Source: Mauremys mutica (lineage: Eukaryota > Chordata > Testudines > Geoemydidae). From it: a DNA stretch of 64,000 nt. The stretch's first letter is position 1; each line of letters opens with the position of its first letter. Under the pieces are notes generated by a model. It did not search any database, was not told the DNA's origin, and saw only the letters and a program-made list of their open reading frames with translations. Position numbers and translations under genes: made by a program. Below, piece by piece: positions 12,801-24,800 of this stretch. The stretch lies in contig NC_059084.1 in NCBI RefSeq assembly GCF_020497125.1, forward strand, positions 8,397,501 to 8,461,500, written 5' to 3'.

Positions 12801-15800
12801 TAACTGTACCTTCTGTGATGGGTGCCGTAGAAATCCATAGAATCTGGGTGCCATATGTGTAATGATTCATAAAGTCTTAGACTTGCATTAAGGGAAGAAA
12901 TTCCAAACTTGGGTGCCCTAAGTTACCTAAAAATAACTTTACATATCTGTCTGCAAAGTGGTCTGATTTTTCAGAAGTGCTGAGCACCCTCTACTCCCAT
13001 TGAAGCCAATGAAATAATTTAAAGAAACTACATATAGTTTAGTGTCTACTTCTTCTGCAATTTTATTAATTTATGTACTTCTTCCTCCTATATCCTTTAC
13101 CAATATACAGTCTCGGTCTAGACAAGAAGACCCAGAACAGCTAAGGTTGAAACAGAAGGCCAAGGAGGTATGTGTTCAGATGAGCATGTCATTTAACAAT
13201 CTAAATAGTCTCAGAAAATCAGAAGGGGAAAAAAAATTGAATTGTAACTTTGTTCTGAAAAACACAGATGCAGCAACAAGAGCTAGCACAAATGAGACAG
13301 AGGGATGCCAACTTAACTGCATTAGCTGCGATTGGTCCTAGAAAGAAAAGAAAAGTGGATTCTCCAGGATCTGGATCAGGGACAGAGGTACAGTATAATT
13401 ATAACTTTTGTATGCAAATATGCTATGGTTTTGTTACCCTGGCCTCCTCAACAGTATTTCCCTTTATTATTTTTTTCCCTTGTTGCTGAAAGTTTCCTGA
13501 GCAGCAGAAATGATTTTAAAGTGCAGAAAGAATCATTTGATCCAAAGACTGGGGCTAATGTTAGCACTGCTTCCATGAGCAGAACATAGAACACAATAGA
13601 TCAGGCCCAAGAGAGGAAACTTTGGAACTGTTGACCTTGCAGCATGCGTCCCTCCCAATCCCAGCCATGTTCAGCCTCCACAATGTTGGAGGAGGCAAAC
13701 TGGCAAGAGGAGGTGGTAGTGGTTGCTTTCCGCATGGTAATTTCTCTCTCTACCAAGAGGCGTGTGCGTGTTAAATAAATAAAATCCTGTAACTTTATGG
13801 CTCTCCCATAGTAGGTTGGAATCCCCTGAAAGGGATTTGGGAAGGGGAATCTTCCAGAACTGAAGTCAGAGGTTAGGTCTCTAGGAGGATACATGTTCCA
13901 ATGATGCAGAGAAGAGACCAGGAGAGACAGTGCAGTCAGTTACCTTGTTAACAGTAGCCAAACTGTAGACTTTCTTTACTGCTCACCTCTTTGGGTATGT
14001 CTACAAAACAGCTGGAAGTGTGCTTCCCGGTGCAGGTAGGCAGGCATGTTAGCTCTGCTTGAATTATGCTAAAAATACCAGTGCAGTCCAGGATGTGTAT
14101 TTGGATGGCTAGCCCAAGGTACCATCCATTCCAGTCTGTCTACACTGCTACTCTCAGGGTGCTAGCTGGAGCAGAGCTAGTGTGTCTGCCTACCCACATG
14201 GAAAAGTGTGCTGTCAGCTACAGCTGATGCACCCCTCTTCTTTGAGTCCGTATGTGTATTCCATTGTGGGTATGCATATGTTCCATGTGCCTGGAGCTGG
14301 AGAATTTTGAAAGCAGTGTTCGTTGGTCCACACATGCACCTTGGCTCACATCATGCGTCTGACCGAGGAGATAAAGGAACCAGGCAGGCAGACCAGCCGC
14401 CTCTCCATTTCCTTCTCACCACCATAGGGTCCGGGTCAGAACCCCCAGTATCCAAAGCTTCAGCTTTCTCCTTTATCTGTGACTATTTAGATATCTGTAA
14501 ATAGTCTTTATAGTTCTAAAGATTTAAAGATTTTTTTATCTGATAGTTTGAGTTTTACGGTTAGTCAGTCTCCCCGACCTGGTACCTCTTGGGTACCAGA
14601 CTATGCCCATAACTCCAGGCTTCAAAATTTGTGCTTCCTGTCCATGATCCTTTTCAGTCAGTGACAACTATTAATGCTGCTCGTACTGCCTCGGGGAAGC
14701 CCATGTTGCAGCAAGGTGCAATATCTACCATTTGTTCCCCACCTGGAAAGGATGGAAACTTTGCCTTAGGAAGCACCTAATGGAAAAGGCCATGAAGCTG
14801 CACTCAGACCCAGGCTGGGGTACCCTTCAAAACTCCCCTCCCCCCCCATCAGCTTGACTCAGTAAGGAGTGGGCATTTCCTGCCACAAGGTTCAACTCAG
14901 GAGAGAGGGAGTCTACCCCCACAGATCCCTCGGTGAGGTTTTACCAGGAGAGCAAGGAGCAGTCTCACAAGCACAAGGCTAAGTCTCCAGATCCACTTTG
15001 AAAACGTTGGATTAAACCCTGCCTAAACCAATCAAGTCTTTTAAACTCAGCTCAAGAGAACTTAAGATGTATGAAGTCTCAGAGACATGACAAGAAAGCT
15101 CACATATCTAGGGCGCCATCAACACCGGATCACAATCCAGTGGCACTGGTGCCTCCAGTACATTGCAAACCCTGGTATCTGTGGACACCAGTGAAGACCG
15201 ATTACCAAGAGCCTTGGTTATTTGCAGTACTGGTTTTGTCTTCAGTGGCTGTGGCAGAGACTGTCTCTACTGCATCTCCAGTGGTTCAGGCGAACAGGAC
15301 CCCTCTCACTCCAGAAAGAGCAGAGACCTATGTTCTTCCTGAGGATGTTTTTGCTTTCCCAGACCTGGAGTTTCCTGCTTCACTGGGTCCCTCCCTGTTG
15401 AGAGAGGCTATAACTCCACCAGGGGAGCTGGCCTTTGGGAGGAGTTTGTCTCCCATTCCATCTTTGAGCTGTGATTTTTCCCTCCAGTGACACCGTCAGT
15501 ACTACTGTTGGAACCAGAATTGGTTGTCACCTCACTGGGAGATTGTCTTGCCTGATGAACCATTATTCCCTCCTCCAAGACACACCTTCCCAGTCAGAAG
15601 ACCTGGCCCAGTTTGGGACCTTCCTCCACCTCATCACCTGCCTCGTAGCCATTGATACCCCATAGTATGAGGAGCTCCTCGATCCCCATTTGATCCATCT
15701 TTTTGGCCATACTCAACACAAGCTCCTGGAAGTCCTTCAGTCCTCCGGCTCCAGTCTAATAGCACTCTCTGTTAACAAATCCATCATGGAGCTAGCTAGA

Positions 15801-18800
15801 GTGGCCTGGCATACTCCAGCTACTGCGCTCCTATTCCAAGATGGCAGGGAAACAGTATTGTGTCCCAGCCAAAGGGATGCAATTTCTGTGTTCTCACTGC
15901 TCCTAACTCTTTTTAGTCATCCAGGCTGCCGTGGAGAAATCTAGGCAAGACTGCCCCGATCTACTGTGACTGACAAGGAGGGCAAGCACCTTGACTTGTT
16001 GGGAAGAAAGGTCTTTTCTTGTTCTAGCCTCCAGTTCATGATAGCTATAAGTGCCTCATAGTTGGCTAAGTACGAGTTCCTTAACTATTCCAAATTCATG
16101 TACTTGACTGACATTCTCCCACAGCAGGACAGAGCTCATTTCCAGGCTCTCAAAGAGGAAGTCCAAATGGTTGCCAGGACCACTGTACAATCACAATAGA
16201 TATGGCTGATGCATCGTTCAGGACAACGACTCCTGCAATTGTAATGCTCAGGGAGTCATGGCTCCATATCTTGGGGTTTCCCAAGGAGGTCCAGAACAAG
16301 GCTGATGACCTACCCTTCAATGAGACTCATCTATTTAATCACTAATTACACACTATTAAGGACTCCAGGACTACCCCTCTGCTCCCTAGGAATATTACAC
16401 TTGCCCCAAAGAGAATCCTACCAGTAATCATACAAACCTAGACTAATGGTTTAACAGTTCTTCCATCAGAGACCTTAAGAGAGCCCATAAGAGACAAAGG
16501 GTTCAGAAGACTCACTTCCCCACACCATCTGCAACGGGTTCCTTATCCCAATCCCAGCTCTCAGCTAAATGTTTTTGATGGCAGCTCAAGAGATGCAAAC
16601 CATTAAGTCCAACACTTCCTGATTCCTATGTACCCTTTGCGGGTAATCTAATACTCTTTCAACATCGGGAGTGCAATAACAATGGATGGGTGCTGAATGT
16701 CATCCATTCTTGCCATATGATAGAGTTTACGTTCCTACCCCCTCATCTCCACCTCCTCTCGGGGCTGTTCTCACAAGGACATTATCAGACAAGAAGTGGA
16801 ATTTCTCTTATAGCAAGGAGTGACAGAGTGGGTTCCTCTTCAGTACTAAGGGAGTAGTTTTTACTCAACATACTTCCTATTACCCAGAAAGAAGGGTGGT
16901 AGCTGGAGACCCATTTCAACCTTTGCCATCTCAGCTACTTTATTTGCAAACTCAAGTTTTGCATGGTCACATTGGCATCTGTAATTTCATCCCTAAAAAA
17001 GGACCTGTGGTTTACTGCTCTCAACATGAGGAATACCTAATTTCACATGGTGGAAAGGCCTAATCAGAACCTTTCTGCCTATAAAAAGCCTGTTCCTCAA
17101 TGGGACTTGAATCTTGTTCTCTCAGTACTCACTTAGCTTCCTTTTGAACCATTAGCTTTTTGCTCCATGTCTCTCCTGTTGATGGTCTCTTTCCTGGTAG
17201 CTGTCACCTCAGCCATGGGGTTGGTGAGCTTGGAGTGTTAATGGCAGATCCTCCTTATGCTATATTCCATAAGGATAAAGTCTCATAATGTTTTTACACT
17301 CTAAATTCACCCACAAAGAAGTCTGAACCCGTTAGTTCACCCTTGTGTTCTTTCAAAGACCTCTCTCATCCTCAGAAGAATGGAGGCTCCATTCCCTCAA
17401 TGTTCAGTGAGTCTTAGCCTTTTACCTGCAGAGAACAAAACTGATCAGGAAGTCTCCTAAACTATTTGTCACTGTAGCGGAAAGGGTCAGGCTAGATGCT
17501 CTCAAGGAATCTCAAAATGCATCTCAAGCTGTATTTTGCTCTATCGACTGTCCTTTGTTGTACTCTGCCATTTACAATCTCACACCCTCCTCCTATTTGA
17601 GTACTGCTTGTCAATCACCCACAGTGGAATACATGCAGAGACTAGAACTTGAAGAGAAAGTTATTTACCTTTATAGTAACTGGAGGTTCTTTTGAGATGT
17701 GCGATCCCTATTTGTATTCCACTACCTGCTGCCTTTCCTATCTGTTTTGGATCTTCTCTGATTCGTGGTAGAGAAGGAACTGGAGAGGTGACTGGCCCAC
17801 CGCACATCTTCATCTACTGAGTCAGAGGCATGAGGTGAGCCAGGGCATATGTGCAGACTGACGGACACTGCTTTCAAAATTCTCCAGCTGTGTGTGCATG
17901 TGGTGTGTGCGTACAGATAGGGAACTACACATCTTGAAGAACCTCCAGTTACTACAAGGTGAGTAACTTCCTCTTGGAGCAGTTAATGCCATTGGGAACC
18001 ACTGCCATGCTAAAATGACTAAGCAAGGTAGTTTGAAATCATCACTGAATTAGGCAGCAGGAACATCTATAAAATCGATATGGTTTCTAAATATTTACTA
18101 GCCAATTTTTTTTAAACAATTTTGGACTAACCCTAGATTTTGCTGACCTTAAGGACAATCAATTCAATCATTTTTTTGTAGTTAAAACTTTAACTGTTGA
18201 GTTCCGTTTTCTGCCAGGCACAGTTGCACTAGGTTTTGGGGGGGGGGGGGGGAAGGAGAAGATGCTGGGGAGAATTATGTTTGCCTTTGTCAGCAGTGTA
18301 CTCCATTTTTGGTAACTTTGTGTGCTCTATGCTCTGATGCATTTGCAGACTTGTTAATAAACAGGAAATAGTCAGTGTTTCCTGTTGAAAGTACAATTTC
18401 TGTCATTCTTTTAAGCATTACAACTTCTTGGAGTTGGCACAGTTTTAAGGGTTTGTGCTGTAATTTTTGACTTGTGGATGACAGAGGTTGCTCTCTAACT
18501 GATGATTCATGCAAAACTGAGAGCAGCATATAAACAGTTAAATAGATCTTCCTATATATCACTTTCTGTATTAAGCATCCTGTATTCTTTTTTTGGTAAG
18601 ATAATTTGCATGAAAATAAGACCTTTGTTTAAGAATAGTTCATCTTCTTATATATTTTATTCAGCTCTTGATGTAATAATTCTATGACATACTAGGTTAT
18701 AACATGGAATTGGTTATGCAACAAATATGATAGTAGTAAATGACATTTTGACCCATGAAAGCATACAAATAAAAGTTGCCTATCATGTTAAGCACCTTTT

Positions 18801-21800
18801 GACAGAAGTATGTTAGTGTACAGGATTATTAACATACATAAATTAGGGAGAAATGAATTATGTATATAAAAATCTAAGCCAATAAAGATGAGTCAATTAT
18901 AACAGTATAAACACAACAGTAAAAATTGCAAGATGCTACATTCATATCTAAAACTATAAAAATTAATGTGCTCTGAGAAAAATGTAATTAAAGCATATGA
19001 TTGTCATGATGTGCAGGAATAGAGTCACTGGCACATGCAGTTACAATGTTGGCACTATCTATTTCTACATGCTTGACTGTACAACCTTATCTCTTAGTAC
19101 CATCTAGGTTATGGAATATATTTTACATTCACTGGGAATGCCTGATGTATTCTGACTAAATCTGGCTAATTTAGTTGTCTCAGATTAATCAGCTACTGGT
19201 TAACCAATTAGAAACAGGTTCCCTTAGAAATCTAATCTTTTGTCTGATTAATTAAGAACCAGCTGCTTTTGATGTGATAGAGTCACAGCTGTGCCTTTGC
19301 TGTGTTTCACGTGACATTTTTAAATTGAGCTCCACTTGTCACCATGTGTATACAGTTTGTAGTTAGGGCATATTACAAGAAATGTGGAAAATAAGGTTTG
19401 TCACTACTTAGACACAGATTTGTAAATGTGAGCTTTTGATGCCAAAGGAATTCTGAATCTTAATTACATGTAAAGTCACCTCTGCATAGTAATTGTGGTG
19501 TTACAGAATTCAATAATACAGTTTGCATTCGGTTGAGGTATTTCATACCTGACTAGTTCATTTAATTAAAAGTTAGCAAAAAGTTCCATTTAATGCCTTG
19601 TATGCCACAACTCAAACATTTGTGGCCACACATTTTACAGTGTTAACCTCCTATGTATTATGTAATACAGGTGTCACTTTCCTTACCTTTTAAAATGTGG
19701 TCCTAAGTATTTAAGAGCCTAAAGATGTAGGTAGGCACCTACTAGAACATCAGAAGTGTCTAATCTGCACTAGGTGCCTATCAGCATTTTAAGGCTCCTA
19801 AACACCACTGAAAATCTGGCTCTTTAGTCCTGTAATTAGGATAATTATTTATCTGGTGAGCCAATGAACATTGTTAACCTGCTTGGAAAACGCAAGTCTG
19901 ATTTCATGATTAGAATTGTATGGAACTGGGAAGAGCTGCACTGAACAGTATAAAGTACCTGCTAGGGAACACTAATCTCAAACACATTAGTTTCTTAATT
20001 AATAATGTAGTCTGAGCATGAATATATTGCTTTACAGTCTAGAGGATTGTATTAAAGTCCATTTCTCAGTATCTCATTCACAAGCCTTTAAATTAGTGTA
20101 ATTTTTCTTGAATCTTTATTGTACTACATTTTCTCCAGAACATACCCTATAGTTTCATTTAAAAAAAAAAAAAAGGTATAGCTGATACTTGAACGCACCA
20201 GTGGAACATACTTGAGACCTTTTGTGATGTGTCATTTGGTACTATAGTGATCTAGGAAAATATGACTATTTACCTATAAGCATGTTATAAACAGAATATG
20301 CTGTTTGCAGTATTACAATAAAACATTGCTGCCTTTCAAATAAAGTAAAATGAAATGGTAACAAAACATATAAAATGAAAATCCACTCTCTCTGCATTTT
20401 TAAAAAATAATTCTTCTAAAAGTGTAGTGCATTTCCATCCCACCTGCAAGGTTATTTTGACGTATTTTAGAAGCGTTTATTATAAAGCAGCAGTAGCAGT
20501 CAAGACAATAAAGCCTTTTTAAAATTAAGGCACAAGCAGACTACTTGGCCTATGAATGCCATCTGCTGGTCATAGTACTTCCCCACATATATCTGAATAT
20601 TTTTAGCCTGTAACAAGGAAACACTTGACATCCATCCATATGCACTAGCTTGTTTTTCTAGTCCAGTTATTCACACAAGCTCTAGTATTTTATTTCCATA
20701 AAACTGGTAATATTAAATTCATTTGATAATTTTTTTTATTAGTAAGGCATTTTATGGAAAATGGTTTGCTTTTGCTGTTCATATTTGACAGCATAATGTA
20801 AATCGAGCTTTAAAATGATGTATTGCATTTTACTGTGGCTTGCTGTAACATTTTAAACACATGACTATTCTGGTCTCAGTATTATATTTAATTATAGCAT
20901 AACATTTCCCCTAATTTTTTTCTCTACTGCTATATTTAATATAATTTTGCCTTTAAAGCCTCTTTACATTATAGCACTGGCACATGCTTTGCCATTTCCA
21001 GGCTTTCTCCAATGGGGTCCTTAATTTTTAACTGGCGTCATGCCCTTTTTTCTATTCTTATTGCTGTATGTGTCTTCATGTTGTCTTGGGTCGAAGAAAC
21101 ATGCTCTTCCCACTGCAGCCAAACCAGTATTTAATCACACAGAAACTCTCTATTGCAGAGAGTTAGCGCAACAGCCTCTTTTTTCCCTCTTTGGAGACTT
21201 GTCCGTAAAATAAACTGGTGTTCTTTGAATGTGTGTCAGCATGGATCCCAGGGTAGGTGTGCATGCGTGTCATGCATGTGAGATTGGATTGTTTTGAATA
21301 GCAGTGTCCGGTGGAGCCTGACATGCAGCCTCGTGTTTCCATTCAAGGGCCTAAGGGACAGAGCAGCCACAACCCTCCTGTGTTTCCCTTTTTCCATTGC
21401 ACTGCCACAGGTGGTATCTGGTGAGTGTCCAATCGGCTACCTTTCCTTGCTTCAAACGGAATCTAGAAGATGAGGTTGAAGAAATACTACTTGACCCTCC
21501 TCTTTGATTTATTCGCCAATCTGAATGTTTTCCCCACACACAAAAAGTACTGGTATACCCTCTGATTACTTCCCTCGATTGCAGGGGCGGGGGGGTAAGG
21601 CATCTCATGCCAACTGCCAAGGTAGTCTCTGAACCATCAGTATTTAAGCCTGATCTGACGTAGAGTGGAGTCATTCCTCTCATTAAAGCATGTAGCCAAT
21701 GCCTTTTCTGTCTGGGAGAGAAACACCTCCGTGAGAAGTGCTTGGTGTGTAAATCTTTCTCATTGAGGACTCGCAAGTCAAGGGACACATGGCTGAAACT

Positions 21801-24800
21801 ACACCTGCTTGATCAATTGATGGATGTCACCTTAGACCCAGTTTCAAGAAACCCAAAGGGTTATCCTCAGCGAGTGCTCCTCCAAGCAGACAGACACCAT
21901 GGCATGATCTAGCAATGAAAGGAAAGTAGGCAGGACAATTCTGGCAAAACTGATACCAGCCACATCCATGACGATCACACGGGTACCAGGGCTGTCAGCA
22001 TCAGGCACTGCTGTCTCAAGACTGAAACAGGCTATCACTTCCACACTCGTACCATCAGAGTTGGCATTGGCCCCTCTGGGACCGATGACGACATCGGATC
22101 TGATGCTGGTGCTCAGTATAAGGGTGACACGCTGTGCCAAACATTTAAGGAGTGATGCATCGTTTGCTCTCTAAGGTTAGAGCACCTAAGTAATCTGCCA
22201 AAGGAGTGGGAGTGAGTAAGCTGGCACTGTAGGCATCAGCACCGATGAAAGCACCGGCAGCTGCAAGGAGTATGAGACTGAGGTTCATCCTTCAAGATCC
22301 CCATCCAGAGACATCAATGATATCAATGCAGCGGCGGGCCCACAACCGAAGCTGGACATTACTCCTCAGCACAACTATTTGAGGAATACTATTTCTCATC
22401 ACCAGATGACTTTCTCCCCAGCATTGAGCAGGGATGTCTCCCCATTACAGTTTGAGAGCAACCTTAGACCAGGTACCAGAGAGCCTCTCCTAGCACAGCC
22501 ACAAATGAGACACATGACTGCGCCAGTGAACAGTGTGAAGTTGCATATGAACATCCTGGAGCTCAGAGCTATTGGACTGGCCTGTGTAGGGCATGCCTGC
22601 CAGTCTGCTGAAATTCATTTGTGCCAATCTTCAGACAACACAATAACTATGCTCTACGTAAGCAAACAAGGGGACACCTGCGTTTTGTGTCTGGAGGCTA
22701 TCAGGTTCATCAGAGTGGGTTGATCCATGATCTTTCATATCCCAGGAGTCGGCAACAATCTGGAGGACTTCCTGAGCAGACAATCTTTGACCAACCACAA
22801 ATGGTTCCTGCACAGATCCCTCATGGAGCCATGTGATGGGGTGTCCCAGACCCTTGGAGGCCCTCTGGAAGGCCCTGTGGTCCTGCCATACCATGTCCCA
22901 GAGAGGAGTAGAAGAGAAGTCCTGAGAAGTCCAAGTGGCCTAGAGTGGTTGTGGGAAAGCAGTCAATTAGGGAGGACACAGGGAGCAGCAGATCAGGGCC
23001 CAGTAGCCTCATCTAAAAGGAGCTGTAGGGCCAGAGTCAGTCGGTTCCTGGCTGGAGCTGGAGGAGTATGGATTGTGTGGCTGGCTGAGGGAGCTACAGG
23101 ACCTTGGACAGCACAGTGCTGGCAGAGACCGGGGGAAGCGAGAAGGACCTCCAGGCTGGCTGCTGGGACTCATCCAGAACAAGGCTCTGAGCTAAGGGTG
23201 AAGAATGTGCTAGGGCTGTGGGGAAATGGCCCAGGGAAGTGTAGCTGCCATGCAGCTTAGTTAAAGGAATGTGGTGGATGGCTGCTGTGTAGAGGACCCC
23301 TGGGCTGGGACCTGGAGTAGATGGTGAGCCTGTGTCCTCTTCTCCCCCCCCCACTTTGCCACACTAGCCACTGGGAAAGTGGCCTGGACCTTGATGCACC
23401 CCAGAAGGGGAACTGAAATCTTCTAGTGGTCCAGTGGGAGAGTTGGAACCCAAGATGCCAATGACATTGCCTCCAGGGGGGAAAGCCCTGGACTACAGCT
23501 CGATACCAGGGCCGAGATCATTTATAGCTGCCAGGATGTAGCCAGACATTCTAAAGGTCAAGCTATCTCTTCACAGAATGGCTAACACAATGTATCTTAT
23601 TGTTACCAGCTGGCTGGTGCATCTTTCCTACTAAAATCAAGACCACTCCACCAGAGCACCAGCAACATTGTCTGCTTGCTTCTGGAATGTGCCAGTATTG
23701 GAGATCTGTAAGGCAATAGCATGGAGTAACCCACTGATTGTTTGTCAAATACTATGCCTTGGATTTAGCCTGTAGGTCAGATGCCAACCTTGGGAGAACA
23801 GTACTACAGTCATTGTTCAACTGATGCAGCTGGAGCTCCTCACTTCTACCATCCATAGGGCACATGTAATGCTCACTCACCACCCACTTCCAGTGGGATC
23901 CACCCTGACACCTACTCAAACTGTTACCCTACAGTAACTATGGTTCTTTGAGATGTTGTAGTCAGTGTGGATCCCACAACCTGCCCTCCATCGCCACTTC
24001 TTGGAGTCTTTGGCTACCATGGGCTTCTAATTGAAAGGGACCTGGGGGAGGGTCATGGTCATTTTGCTCTTTATGCCCTCAAGTGGGAGCAGGGGTAGCA
24101 TCAGATGAAGGGGTGCCCTGCTGGATAGTGTTTAAAAAAAAAAAAAAAAAAACACAACCCCAATCTCATGCACCTGTGTTGCATGCACTCCAGCACGGGG
24201 AGCCGTACTGATTACAGCATCTTGAAGAACTGCAGGTACTGTAGGGTAAGTAACTGTTCTTTAGTTAAATCTGTCTTCTCTTCCCCACTTTTGTGTTTTA
24301 AATAAATTCCACCTGACTAATCTGTTCACAGGATACCAAGCAGGTTGTGATACCTGGTGGGAAGAGTTGAAGCTAACCTGACAGTGAACTTTCAAGAAAA
24401 GTTAATCTAAAAACCAAAAGCACCTGGGTGACTTGAGCCTAAATCCCATTGAAAGCCCATAGGAATTAATCTCCTAAGGGTGAGATTTTTGTGCTGCCCC
24501 TCAGGGGAGGAGGGTGGCAGCAGCAGTGGGCTAAGGTGCTTTGCCTTCCTGATCATGGGCTGTTCTGGTATCTCTGGCATAACATACACAGCCCTGGAGG
24601 CCTTTCTAAATTATACCCCGACACACCCTGCCTTCAGCACACCCAGGCTTGTGAAAGGGTCCTCAGAAGGCAGCTTTTATGGCAGACTTCTGTAGTCCCT
24701 GCATTGGGGGAATTCTCTCTGCCAGACACAAGTCTTTAGGGACCCTTTACCACAAAGGTCCTTTTACCCTGTGCAAAGGGGTTGGAGTGGGGGTTAGGAT

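Larger units (their letters stand above)
14227..17975 (+). mobile_element. DIRS-type tyrosine-recombinase retrotransposon 1, decayed
   Basis: The left end (about 14235-14440, with ggagaattttgaaagcagtg) is repeated inverted at the right end (about 17740-17935), giving inverted terminal repeats of roughly 190 bp. The right end also holds a second inversion: agtaactggaggttctt near 17680 and its complement near 17938-17958. Between the ends, broken frames resemble DIRS Gag, reverse transcriptase and tyrosine recombinase in that order. Inverted ends and the recombinase, with no integrase or LTR pair, are the hallmarks of DIRS. It lies in the last TAF4 intron, same strand as the gene. Confidence 0.75.
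21205..24262 (+). mobile_element. DIRS-type retrotransposon 2, decayed, with a nested repeat
   Basis: The left end (tgttctttgaatgtgtgtca, then gcatggatccc and catgtgagattgg) returns inverted at the right end, whose reverse complement contains tgcatgagattggggttgtg. Near 23921-23960 and 24215-24258 an inner inverted pair (ttaccctacagtaactatgg against its complement) repeats the arrangement of element 1. It encodes RNase H and tyrosine-recombinase remnants. About 700 bp of unrelated sequence (22832-about 23510) splits it. Confidence 0.72.

Noticed and set aside
22727..23260. 177-codon open frame on the + strand
   Set aside because: It starts inside the frameshifted DIRS RNase H and runs into an unrelated repeat. 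It has no protein-like domain and no splice or promoter context.
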